Assembly: GCA_964641715.1 (NCBI GenBank)
Contig: CAZXMB010000017.1
Span: 1 to 24,987 of the forward strand
Origin: CAZXMB01 sp964641715
GTDB lineage: Bacteria > Desulfobacterota > BSN033 > UBA1163
Length of the DNA stretch: 24,987 nucleotides
Direction of reading: 5' to 3'
The notes under the pieces are model-generated. The model had not been told where the DNA came from, ran no database searches, and was given only the letters and a program-made list of their open reading frames with translations. Positions 7,466-14,241 of this stretch are shown piece after piece; the first letter of the stretch is position 1; the number at the start of each line of letters is the position of its first letter. The position numbers and the translations under genes are program-made.

Positions 7466-7510
7466 CTCCCCTTCTCCCCTTTGCTAAAGGTGGCTGGGGG
7501 GATTAAGGAG
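7466..7510 (+). promoter_or_regulatory. Hairpin covering the ribosome binding site
   Basis: CTCCCCTT at the left can pair with AAGGAG at the right (outer CTCC 7466-7469 with GGAG 7507-7510). Inside, CCTTT (7478-7482) pairs with AAAGG (7486-7490) around GCT, and C-runs face the G-run 7496-7500. The right arm contains the TAAGGAG ribosome binding site of the Fe-S gene at 7517. The CCCCTTTGCTAAAGG core resembles hairpins scattered in many bacterial intergenic regions. Confidence 0.45.
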
Positions 7511-7516
7511 CAATCG

Positions 7517-7915
7517 ATGGGAAAAGAAAGAGAATTACCGAGAAGGCACTTTTTTAAAACAGGGGCCTTCGCCGCTGCAGCCGGAATGGCACTGGTCACG
7601 GGGATAGCAGAGGAGGCCTTGGCAAAATCGGGGGCCTATGCCACGTTGATCGATTTGACGAAATGTGATGGGTGTAAGAATGAACCCATACCCAGATGTG
7701 TGGAGGCATGCCGAAAGGAAAATGAAAATAAGTTTCCGAATCCTAAGGGACCGATCAAAGACCTCTGGCCCCAGAAGACTCATGATGACTGGTCAAAAAA
7801 GAAGGAGGTGATCAATGCACTCACTCCTTATAATTGGACGACCATCCAGAAGGTTGAAGTGGAAGGGGAGGATATTTTTGTCCCCCGTCTAAATATCTTC
7901 CCGAGCAGAGATTAG
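7517..7915 (+). pseudogene. Tat-exported 4Fe-4S protein, 3' truncated
   Basis: The 132-residue product starts with a twin-arginine signal (RRHFFKTGAF, residues 9-18, then a hydrophobic stretch to an ALA cleavage site near 36). Cys 50, 53, 61 and 65 belong to the first Fe-S binding region. Related periplasmic electron-transfer subunits run on for well over 100 residues with further Cys clusters. Here family-like sequence stops after EDIFVPR (residues 118-124), followed by eight unrelated residues and a stop. The start has an excellent TAAGGAG. The next bases encode the C-terminal part of a cytochrome b in another frame, so a deletion probably removed the rest. A short N-terminal protein could still be made. 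Confidence 0.7.
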
Positions 7916-8334
7916 CCTATGCCTATCTGGGAGGTCTGGGGTTGATTCTGGTTTTTACAGGTGTGGTCAAGGTGATCAAAAATTTACCTTATGTCTACCT
8001 CTCTCCATCCCTGATTACTTCGATGACATTGATTCATACCTTCGGGACGATCCTCTTTCTTCTGGGTGTCCTGGCCCATTTAGCGGCCTTGATCTTCAGG
8101 GTAAACCGTCCACTGGTTAAATCAATCTTCACGGGAGAGGTGAACCTCGATTACATCCGGGACCGCCATACCCATTGGTATGAAGAACTGGCGAAGGATC
8201 AGGGTGAGGTTAAGTCTGAGGGTGGGGATGAGATAAAGGAAAAGATAGAATGTGAGGTTAAGGAAGAAAAGGAGGAGGAAACCGCGGTCGCAGATAGACC
8301 TGCCGGGGAAAACTTAACAAAGGAGGGAGATCAA
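7891..8334 (+). pseudogene. Cytochrome b subunit remnant, 5' truncated
   Basis: The frame beginning at 7891 (KYLPEQRLAYAYLGG) encodes the end of a membrane cytochrome b. A hydrophobic span (LGLILVFTGVVKVI) is followed by a second containing two His 14 positions apart (HTFGTILFLLGVLAH), suitable as heme b ligands, then RDRHTHWYEELAK. The N-terminal part, with the other membrane spans, and a start codon with ribosome binding site are missing. A TTG at 7942 is the only nearby candidate. It overlaps the end of the Fe-S gene in a different frame. A Glu/Lys-rich tail follows, and the frame stays open into the metal-binding domain at 8335. It was probably the membrane anchor of the Fe-S protein. Confidence 0.65.
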
Positions 8335-8541
8335 ATGACTATGGTTCTGAAGGTCAAAGGGATGAGCTGTCAGCATTGTGTCATGTCAGTGACCAAGGCG
8401 CTCGGTCAACTGGAAGGGATTAAAAATGTTCAGGTGGACCTTGCGAAGGGGGAAGTTCGATTTGATAATACAAAAGAGATAGCATCTGATCGAATCGAGA
8501 AGGCCATCACGGATGCAGGATATGAAGTGGTCCAGGGTTAA
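8335..8541 (+). CDS. Heavy-metal-associated domain protein (CopZ-like)
   Basis: A 68-residue ferredoxin-like metal-binding domain with the GMSCQHC signature (Cys 12 and 15 from ATG 8335) and the usual ending IEKAITDAGYEV. Such proteins carry Cu(I) or another soft metal to transporters or regulators. AAAGGAGGGAG lies five bases before the ATG, so it can be translated alone. The upstream cytochrome b frame also reads straight into it, which allows a natural fusion with an acidic linker. Copper handling would suit a CsoR operon, but the regulator lacks the copper-type His, so the metal is uncertain. Confidence 0.8.
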   Translation: MTMVLKVKGMSCQHCVMSVTKALGQLEGIKNVQVDLAKGEVRFDNTKEIASDRIEKAITDAGYEVVQG

Positions 8542-8581
8542 ATTTCAGATTTTTCAATTTGCAATTTGCGATCTGCAATTT
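8542..8581. repeat. Short A/T-rich reiterated spacer
   Basis: The spacer holds repeated variants of CAATTTGC (CAATTTGCAATTTGCG, then CTGCAATTT) between the metal-binding gene and the FmdB gene. It is of the same style as the other gap elements, although no clear long arm pairing is present. Confidence 0.4.
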
Positions 8582-8592
8582 AGGAGGTAGTG

Positions 8593-8796
8593 ATGCCTAT
8601 CTATGAATATCGATGTCGAAAATGCGGGGAAATTTTTGAGAGGTTCATGAAGATCAATGAGAAGGGAGACTCCTTGGCCTGTCCCCGTTGCGGAGAGAAA
8701 AAACCTGAAAAAATTCTCTCCAGCTTCTCTCCATCAGCGGGGTCGGATCAATCCTCTTCATGCAATTCTACGGGTGGTTCTTCGAGATTCACCTGA
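8593..8796 (+). CDS. FmdB-family zinc ribbon protein
   Basis: A 67-residue protein with the CxxC zinc ribbon of the FmdB/putative regulatory protein family. It starts MPIYEYRCRKCG, with Cys 8, 11, 30 and 33, followed by a Ser/Gly-rich disordered tail (about 46-67). The molecular role of the family is not settled; it is often called regulatory because one member lies near formamidase genes. A strong TAGGAGGTAGTG precedes the ATG. It is the last gene of the regulator operon, with a terminator 10 bases after the stop. Confidence 0.85.
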   Translation: MPIYEYRCRKCGEIFERFMKINEKGDSLACPRCGEKKPEKILSSFSPSAGSDQSSSCNSTGGSSRFT

Positions 8797-8806
8797 GGTT
8801 AAATCC

Positions 8807-8827
8807 AACCGGTAGTCACCGGTTTTT
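8807..8827 (+). terminator. Rho-independent terminator of the regulator operon
   Basis: AACCGG (8807-8812) and CCGGTT (8819-8824) form a 6-bp stem with a TAGTCA loop. Five T (8823-8827) overlap and follow the stem. It lies directly after the FmdB gene. Confidence 0.7.
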
Positions 8828-8865
8828 ATGCTTTAGGATGTTTCCTGATGGTTCATCTCAGATCT

Positions 8866-8934
8866 GGTTACCCGCAAGGAGCGAAGCGGTTGTGAGGCAA
8901 AGCCGCACCCTTCGGGCTCGCAATGACTGTAACC
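8866..8934. repeat. 69-bp structured repeat with inverted ends
   Basis: The perfect ends GGTTAC (8866-8871) and GTAACC (8929-8934) enclose several small hairpins: CCGC/GCGG, GTGAGGC/GCCGCAC around AAA, and CCC/GGG around TTC. Read on the minus strand it includes GTCATTGCGAG, a word that I associate with dispersed GTCATTGCGAG...GAAGCG intergenic repeats in many bacteria. It fills most of the gap before fmdE. Confidence 0.55.
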
Positions 8935-8965
8935 AAAATTATCTCGTTTGTACTATTAAACGGGC

Positions 8966-9586
8966 ATGATAGCTGAAGAGATCCTCATCAGTGAAGAGTT
9001 CAAGCGATGCGTCGAGTTTCATGGCCATCTCTGCCCAGGCCTCGCCATTGGATTTCAAGCGGCCCGAGTTCTGATGAACCGTTTGGGTACAGGGAAGGCA
9101 CCGGATGAAGAATTGGTTGCGGTTGTGGAAAATGATGCCTGTGGTGTGGATGCCATTCAGGTCATCACCGGATGTACCTTTGGCAAAGGGAATCTGATTT
9201 TCAAGAACTATGGAAAACAGGCCTTTTCCCTTATTGACAGAAAGAGGAAAAGTGCCTTCCGGGCCTGTTTGCTTGCGAATATTTTAAAGCCCGACGCAAA
9301 ATTCCTTTTCCTCTCCGAAAAGGCTCGGAAGGATGAATCATCGCTGAAAGAACTGGAAGAGTTTAGCCAGCTTCAACGGGAAAGGGCTAAAAAAATTCTC
9401 GAAACCGAAGCTGAGTCTCTGTTCAAGATCGAAGAGATCCCGCCGGATCTGCCTCCCAGGGCCAGGATTATGAACTCCGGAGTTTGCGACTTCTGCAAAG
9501 AGCCAACCAAGGTTGACCTTTTACAGGAGGTGAACGGGGAAAAAGGATGTATCCCTTGCACACGCAGGCAAGGCCTTAAGCCATAG
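8966..9586 (+). CDS. FmdE-family protein with C-terminal zinc ribbon
   Basis: A 206-residue protein of the FmdE family, named after subunit E of molybdenum formylmethanofuran dehydrogenase. The core has FHGHLCPGLAIGFQA (Cys23) and VVENDACGVDAIQVITGCTFGKGN (Cys59 and Cys70), conserved positions that suggest metal binding. Residues 174-198 form a four-Cys zinc ribbon (CDFC...CIPC). No other formylmethanofuran dehydrogenase genes are nearby, so the enzyme link is weak and a metal- or molybdenum-related role is only inferred. No good ribosome binding site precedes the ATG; the bases before it follow a structured repeat. It converges on the ribosomal operon. Confidence 0.85.
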   Translation: MIAEEILISEEFKRCVEFHGHLCPGLAIGFQAARVLMNRLGTGKAPDEELVAVVENDACGVDAIQVITGCTFGKGNLIFKNYGKQAFSLIDRKRKSAFRACLLANILKPDAKFLFLSEKARKDESSLKELEEFSQLQRERAKKILETEAESLFKIEEIPPDLPPRARIMNSGVCDFCKEPTKVDLLQEVNGEKGCIPCTRRQGLKP

Positions 9587-9599
9587 CCCCTTATCATCG

Positions 9600-9633
9600 A
9601 AAAAAAGGCCCTGTCCTCAAAGAGGACAAGGCC
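9600..9633 (-). terminator. Strong terminator of the ribosomal super-operon
   Basis: A 12-bp stem with one mismatch (9607-9618 with 9622-9633, three-base loop) is followed, in the minus-strand transcript, by seven U (9600-9606). It lies about 50 bases after the rplQ stop. There is no T-run on the other side, so it mainly serves the minus strand. Confidence 0.9.
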
Positions 9634-9682
9634 CCTGGTCATTTCAATGGATCTCACAGGCTGAAGCCCACCGCTACAAAAC

Positions 9683-10240
9683 TCACTTTTCCTTTGAAGG
9701 TTTTTTCTTCGGTTTCTCTTTTTTCTCTCCCGGAGCCCCTTTTGCTTCCTTCTTCGTTTTCTTTTCTTTTCTCTCTTCCTTCTCTTTGACCTGCTCTGCC
9801 TCTTTCACCTTCTTTTTAGGTGTCACCTTTCCAATGACCTCTTTTGCTTTTTCAACGGTTGACTTCTTCTTCCCTCCTGGGGGGGAATAGGTGACGAGTT
9901 CGACCAGGGAGAGGGGAGCTCCATCCCCCTGACGCCACCCGATTTTATAGATCCGGGTATAACCGCCTTCCCTTTCTTTCATCCGGGGGGCAATCTTATC
10001 AAAGAGTTTCTTTACGATGGTCTCGTTTCGAAGAAGGTCAAATGCCTTTCTCCTGGCATAGAGAGTCCCTTGTTTTCCAAGGCTGATGACCTTGTCTGCC
10101 CAACTCCGGAGCTCTTTGGCCTTCGCCAGGGTGGTACTAATTCGCTCGTGCTCTAACAATGAGACGAGCATGTTCCGAAACATCAGCTCCCGATGTTTCG
10201 TGTGTCGACTTAATTTTCTCCCTTTAACTCGATGCCTCAT
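9683..10240 (-). CDS. rplQ: 50S ribosomal protein L17 with a Lys/Glu tail
   Basis: The L17 core is complete at residues 1-118 (MRHRVKGRKLSRHTKHREL ... GAPLSLVELV). L17 lines the peptide exit tunnel region of the large subunit. The protein then carries a tail of about 65 residues made almost wholly of Lys, Glu, Ala, Pro and Gly, so it is 185 residues long where many L17 proteins have about 120-130. An AGGAGA ribosome binding site precedes the ATG. It is the last gene of the operon, 15 bases after rpoA, with the terminator beyond it. Confidence 0.95.
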   Translation of the reverse strand: MRHRVKGRKLSRHTKHRELMFRNMLVSLLEHERISTTLAKAKELRSWADKVISLGKQGTLYARRKAFDLLRNETIVKKLFDKIAPRMKEREGGYTRIYKIGWRQGDGAPLSLVELVTYSPPGGKKKSTVEKAKEVIGKVTPKKKVKEAEQVKEKEERKEKKTKKEAKGAPGEKKEKPKKKPSKEK

Positions 10241-10255
10241 GCCGATCTCCTATCC

Positions 10256-11290
10256 CTATCCCACAACTTCTGGTTCCAACTCTTCTTCTTCGCCCTCTTT
10301 TGTTTTCGGGGAGGGCCAGCTATCCAATCTCATTCCGAGGCTCAAACCCATTGTGGCCAAAATCTCCTTGATCTCGTTGAGGGATTTCCGGCCAAAATTC
10401 TTGGTGGCCAGAATTTCTGCCTCTGTTTTTTGAACCAGATCCCCGATGAGTTTGATGTTTGCATGTTTCAAACAGTTCGCAGATCGAACGGAAAGCTCCA
10501 GTTCATCAACGCTTCGAAAGAGGTTCTCGTTCAACTTTTCTGCTTCCGTCTGTTCTTCGGTAAAGGGGGGTTCCTCTTCCTCCTCTTCTTCTAAGGAAAC
10601 AAAGATGGAGAGTTGTTCCTTCAGGATTTTGGCAGCCTGAGTCACCGCCTCTTCCGGGTCCAGGCTTCCGTCCGTCCAGATCTCCAGGATCAACTTGTCG
10701 TAATCGGTAATCTGTCCCACCCGGGCATTGGTCACCGTGTAATTCACCTTCCTGATGGGAGAGAAGATGGAATCCATGGGGATGGTTCCGATCGGCTGGT
10801 TTTCATCCTTGTTCCGTTCTGCCGGGACATAACCCCTGCCCATTTTCACCATCATCTCCATTGAGAATTTGGCATCTTTGGAGAGGGTGGCCAGATGATG
10901 ATCTGGATTGAGGACTTCCGCCGCATCCCCTGTGAGGATATCCCCTGCCTTTAGCTCCCTCGCCCCCTCGGCCTTCACCCGGATCATCTTGGGCCCCTCG
11001 GTATGAAGTTTTAGCCTCACCTCCTTGAGGTTCAAGATGATCTCCGTCACATCTTCTTTGACCCCGGGGATCGTTGAGAACTCGTGGAGCACACCATCTA
11101 TCTTCACCGATGTGATCGCCGCCCCCTGGAGGGAGGAAAGAAGGATTCGTCGAAGTGAGTTTCCGATCGTGATGCCGAAGCCTCTTTCAAAGGGCTCCCC
11201 TGTGAACTTCCCGTAGAAGGGGGTTAAAGTTTCCTTCTCAACTTCTAACCGCTTCGGTCGAATGAGATCTCTCCAACTTTTTTGAACCAT
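10256..11290 (-). CDS. rpoA: RNA polymerase subunit alpha
   Basis: This subunit assembles core RNA polymerase, and its C-terminal domain contacts promoter UP elements and activators. The N-terminal dimerisation domain (GEPFERGFGITIGNSLRRIL) and the C-terminal helix-hairpin domain (LELSVRSANCL ... LIGDLV ... NFGRKSLNEIKEIL) are intact in 344 residues. The linker between them has a run of seven Glu, and the C-terminal tail is acidic too. GGGGAGGTCAT precedes the ATG. The gap of 104 bases to rpsD contains a GGTTTAA/TTAAACC inverted repeat just upstream of this gene but no added gene. Confidence 0.98.
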   Translation of the reverse strand: MVQKSWRDLIRPKRLEVEKETLTPFYGKFTGEPFERGFGITIGNSLRRILLSSLQGAAITSVKIDGVLHEFSTIPGVKEDVTEIILNLKEVRLKLHTEGPKMIRVKAEGARELKAGDILTGDAAEVLNPDHHLATLSKDAKFSMEMMVKMGRGYVPAERNKDENQPIGTIPMDSIFSPIRKVNYTVTNARVGQITDYDKLILEIWTDGSLDPEEAVTQAAKILKEQLSIFVSLEEEEEEEPPFTEEQTEAEKLNENLFRSVDELELSVRSANCLKHANIKLIGDLVQKTEAEILATKNFGRKSLNEIKEILATMGLSLGMRLDSWPSPKTKEGEEEELEPEVVG

Positions 11291-11394
11291 ATGACCTCCC
11301 CTGTGGAAAAGGGTTTAAAAAAATTAAACCGGCTTCCCGGCCCTCACCCCATAATCAGGTCCATGACCCGGAGTGACGGAGCCGTGAGTGCGAA

Positions 11395-12021
11395 TTATTT
11401 CGAATAAAGTTCAACGATCAGCTTTTCTTGAATGGGAAGGGTGATCTCCTCACGGGTCGGCAATGCCTTCACCGTCCCCTTCATCTGCTCTTTATCCAGC
11501 TCCAGCCACTGGGGAATGCCCCTCCGGGCCACCCCCTCCAGCGCCTCCAAAATACGAACGATCTTCTTGCTCTTTTCCCGTAACCCGATGACATCTCCCG
11601 GTCTTACGAGATAGGAGGGGATATTCACTTTGGTTTGATTCACTAAGAAGTGATTGTGCCGAACGAGTTGTCTCGCCTCATTTCTGGAATTAGCAAACCC
11701 CAATCGGTAAACGGCGTTGTCCAATCGGCGCTCCAGGAGGGAGAGGAGGTTCTCTCCGGTAACCCCTTTTTGCCGATCCGCTTCTTTAAAGGTATTGCGA
11801 AACTGTCCTTCCAAAAGGCCATATAACTTTTTGACCTTCTGTTTCTCACGCAGTTGAAGTCCATAATCCGAAGTCTTTTTCCGATCCTGGCCATGCTGTC
11901 CTGGCGCATAGCCCCTCCGGTCGAATGCGCATTTCTCCGTATAACATCTCTCCCCTTTGAGGAAGAGCTTCAGATTCTCCCTCCGACAAAGACGACAAGC
12001 AGATTTCGTATATCTCGCCAA
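11395..12021 (-). CDS. rpsD: 30S ribosomal protein S4 (zinc form)
   Basis: S4 is a primary 16S rRNA binder that starts small-subunit assembly. The 208 residues include the zinc-type N-terminus with Cys 9, 12, 26 and 31, and the S4 RNA-binding domain (RLDNAVYRLGFANSRNEARQLVRHNHFLVN). The start codon is TTG, set by GAGGAGGGG about six bases upstream and by the family start MARYTKS. Its order after rpsK and before rpoA is the standard alpha operon. Confidence 0.97.
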   Translation of the reverse strand: MARYTKSACRLCRRENLKLFLKGERCYTEKCAFDRRGYAPGQHGQDRKKTSDYGLQLREKQKVKKLYGLLEGQFRNTFKEADRQKGVTGENLLSLLERRLDNAVYRLGFANSRNEARQLVRHNHFLVNQTKVNIPSYLVRPGDVIGLREKSKKIVRILEALEGVARRGIPQWLELDKEQMKGTVKALPTREEITLPIQEKLIVELYSK

Positions 12022-12069
12022 CGTTACCCCTCCTCATCTAATTCTATTAAACCTGATTCTGACATAGTC

Positions 12070-12459
<390 letters not shown>

Positions 12460-12494
12460 ATCTCCTCCTTTATCGGGCCCCTGGACATCACTCC

Positions 12495-12521
12495 CTCCCG
12501 CCCTTATTCAAAGGGCGGGAG
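12495..12521. repeat. Perfect 11-bp hairpin between rpsM and rpsK
   Basis: CTCCCGCCCTT (12495-12505) and AAGGGCGGGAG (12511-12521) pair perfectly around ATTCA. No T-run follows on the minus strand, so it does not look like a normal terminator. It could be an RNA processing or stabilising element. Confidence 0.7.
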
Positions 12522-12537
12522 ACGGACTCAGGGAAAA

Positions 12538-12915
12538 CTATTCCTTCTCTTTTTTCTTTCCGATGATGGCCCTTCGAGGACCTTTTCTCGTCCTTGCATT
12601 GGTGTGTGTCCTCTGGCCGTGAACAGGAAGCGACCGGCGGTGACGAAGTCCCTGGTAGGAACCGATATCCATCAATCGCTTAATATTGGTGGCCGATTCT
12701 CTTCGAAGATCTCCTTCCACTTTATAGACCTGATCGATGATATCCCGGATGCGGACCACCTCTGCTTCGGTCAACTGATTGACCCGGGTGTCCTTATTGA
12801 CTTCTGCCTTTCCGAGAATTTTATTGGCAGAAGGTCTCCCGATCCCGTAGATATAGGTGAGGGCGATCTCAACCCTTTTATCCTTTGGAAGATCGACTCC
12901 TGCAATGCGTGCCAT
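12538..12915 (-). CDS. rpsM: 30S ribosomal protein S13
   Basis: S13 is in the small-subunit head and contacts the P-site tRNA and the large subunit. The 125 residues show MARIAGVDLPKDKRVEIAL, the helix-hairpin GIGRPSANKIL, and the basic tail GQRTHTNARTRKGPRRAI. The last residues (GKKKEKE) are Lys/Glu-rich. The start has a nearby AAGGAGAA stretch. It is separated from rpmJ by a 178-base gap filled with a repeat element. Confidence 0.97.
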   Translation of the reverse strand: MARIAGVDLPKDKRVEIALTYIYGIGRPSANKILGKAEVNKDTRVNQLTEAEVVRIRDIIDQVYKVEGDLRRESATNIKRLMDIGSYQGLRHRRSLPVHGQRTHTNARTRKGPRRAIIGKKKEKE

Positions 12916-12935
12916 ATTCTTCTCCTTTAAATTCC

Positions 12936-13088
12936 AATACCCAAATCCCCTGCCTACCGCAGGCAGGCAATATCCAAATAATCACCGGTGACCAAATTCC
13001 AATCACCCAATCTAAAGATTAAGAGTTTTAAATTTGAATATTGGTTATTGGAACTTATTTGATGATTGGCGCTTGGGATTTGGTTATT
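12936..13088. repeat. Long imperfect inverted repeat in the rpmJ-rpsM gap
   Basis: The outer arms AATACCCAAATCCC (12936-12949) and GGGATTTGGTTATT (13075-13088) pair at 13 of 14 positions. Inside are variants of CCAAAT/CCAAT words on the left and ATTGG/TTTGG words on the right. A CCTGCC/GGCAGG hairpin (12949-12967) and a 10-bp palindrome TCACCGGTGA (12982-12991) are also present. No gene is supported here. Confidence 0.6.
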
Positions 13089-13093
13089 CTCCT

Positions 13094-13207
13094 TTAGCCC
13101 TGCCGTTGTTTATGTTTGGGGTTTTCACAGATCACCCGGATCACCCCTTTTCGTTTGACGATCTTACACTTATCACAGATCTTTCTGACGGAGGCTCTGA
13201 CTTTCAC
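13094..13207 (-). CDS. rpmJ: 50S ribosomal protein L36 (zinc form)
   Basis: A 37-residue protein starting at a GTG: MKVRASVRKICDKC, later GVIRVICENPKHKQRQG. Cys 11, 14 and 27 and His 32 are the zinc ligands of the zinc-type L36, the smallest large-subunit protein. An AGGCAGGGA stretch lies upstream of the GTG. It stands in the standard place between infA and rpsM, 78 bases after infA. Confidence 0.95.
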   Translation of the reverse strand: MKVRASVRKICDKCKIVKRKGVIRVICENPKHKQRQG

Positions 13208-13285
13208 TGTTTTCCCTGCCTTGAAGAGATTGAATTCAAACTGTCCATCCCCCATTTACTATCGGGAAAGGGGGAGAGGGGTTAT

Positions 13286-13504
13286 TTACTTTTCCCGAAA
13301 GATAATTCTTCCCCGGCTAAGATCATAGGGGGACAATTCCAGCGTCACCTTATCCCCGGGGAGAATCTTGATAAAGTGCATCCTCATCTTTCCGGAGATA
13401 TGAGCCAATACTTTATGGCCATTTGCCAATTCCACCCTGAACATGGCATTGGGAAGGGTTTCCAATACCTTTCCTTCAACTTGAATCGCCTCTTCCTTTG
13501 GCAT
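13286..13504 (-). CDS. infA: Translation initiation factor IF-1
   Basis: IF-1 blocks the A site during initiation. The 72-residue OB-fold protein matches the family along its length (EAIQVEGKVLETLPNAMFRV, VLAHISGKMRMHFIKILPGD, VTLELSPYDLSRGRIIFR). It starts 21 bases after adk; in many genomes map lies between these two genes. Confidence 0.97.
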   Translation of the reverse strand: MPKEEAIQVEGKVLETLPNAMFRVELANGHKVLAHISGKMRMHFIKILPGDKVTLELSPYDLSRGRIIFREK

Positions 13505-13525
13505 AGGATCTATGGCATCTCCTGA

Positions 13526-14179
13526 TCAAACGGGTTTCATCTCTATGGAGCGAACGATCCGATCGAAGATCTGACTCTGCTCGCCTATCCCATCGATCGA
13601 ACGAAGCACCCTTTTACTTTTATAGTACTGGATGAGAGGAGCTGTCTGCCTCTCATATTCCCCGAGGCGCATCCGGATGGTCTCTTCCCGGTCATCCTCT
13701 CTTTGATAAAGAGGCCCACCACAGCGATCACAAACTTCATCCTGTTTGGGCGGGTAAAAAAGGACATGAAACATCGCTCCGCATTTCCTGCAAGTCCTTC
13801 GGCCGGTCAGCCTCCGTACCAGTTCTTCAGAATCCACTTCGATGTTGATGACATGATCGATCGTCTTCCCGGTTTTAGGAAGGATATTCTGTAATGCCTC
13901 GGCCTGGGCGATCGTCCTGGGAAACCCATCCAGAATAAAACCGGCGTTGCAATCCGGGGCCTTCAGCCGTTCATCAATGATTCCGATGACCACCTCATCG
14001 GGAACGAGTTGGCCCTTTCCCATAAATGCTTTGGCCTCCCTCCCCAGCGCTGTCCCTTCCTTGACCGCACTCCTCAGGATATCCCCCGTGGAAATCTGAG
14101 GGATGCGATAACGACTTACGATCATCTGGGCCTGTGTTCCCTTTCCGGCCCCTGGAGGACCCAGAAGAATAAGATTCAC
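13526..14179 (-). CDS. adk: Adenylate kinase (zinc-lid form)
   Basis: The enzyme interconverts ATP, AMP and ADP. Counting from GTG 14179 (217 residues), the P-loop GPPGAGKGT is at 7-15, DGFPRT at 84-89, and the long lid carries four zinc Cys at 130, 133, 150 and 153. GTG 14179 is chosen because AGGGAGGATTCA lies directly before it and VNLILLGPPG is the family start. Eight further in-frame codons upstream come from the A/T-rich repeat spacer. It lies between secY and infA. Confidence 0.96.
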   Translation of the reverse strand: MNLILLGPPGAGKGTQAQMIVSRYRIPQISTGDILRSAVKEGTALGREAKAFMGKGQLVPDEVVIGIIDERLKAPDCNAGFILDGFPRTIAQAEALQNILPKTGKTIDHVINIEVDSEELVRRLTGRRTCRKCGAMFHVLFYPPKQDEVCDRCGGPLYQREDDREETIRMRLGEYERQTAPLIQYYKSKRVLRSIDGIGEQSQIFDRIVRSIEMKPV

Positions 14180-14200
14180 TGAATCCTCCCTCTTAATTTC

Positions 14201-14228
14201 CAATTTGTAATTCTCAATTTACAATTCT
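14201..14228. repeat. Tandem 14-base repeat in the secY-adk gap
   Basis: CAATTTGTAATTCT (14201-14214) is followed directly by CAATTTACAATTCT (14215-14228), with two differences. A partial third copy (CAATATCCAAT) follows. It fills most of the short gap between secY and adk. Confidence 0.65.
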
Positions 14229-14241
14229 CAATATCCAATGG

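Noticed and set aside
8760..8969. 69-codon frame between FmdB and fmdE
   Set aside because: It crosses the terminator and the 69-bp structured repeat and has no ribosome binding site.
10446..10640. Ser-rich plus-strand frame inside rpoA
   Set aside because: It is the complement of the Glu-rich linker (Glu codons read as Ser or Phe codons on the other strand).
11309..11327. GGTTTAA/TTAAACC inverted repeat before rpoA as a terminator
   Set aside because: It lies inside an operon just upstream of rpoA, is short and A/T-rich, and sits where transcription must continue.
12930..13090. Short CRISPR-like array in the rpmJ-rpsM gap
   Set aside because: The repeated words are short, variable and mirrored, without equal repeats or unique spacers of fixed length.
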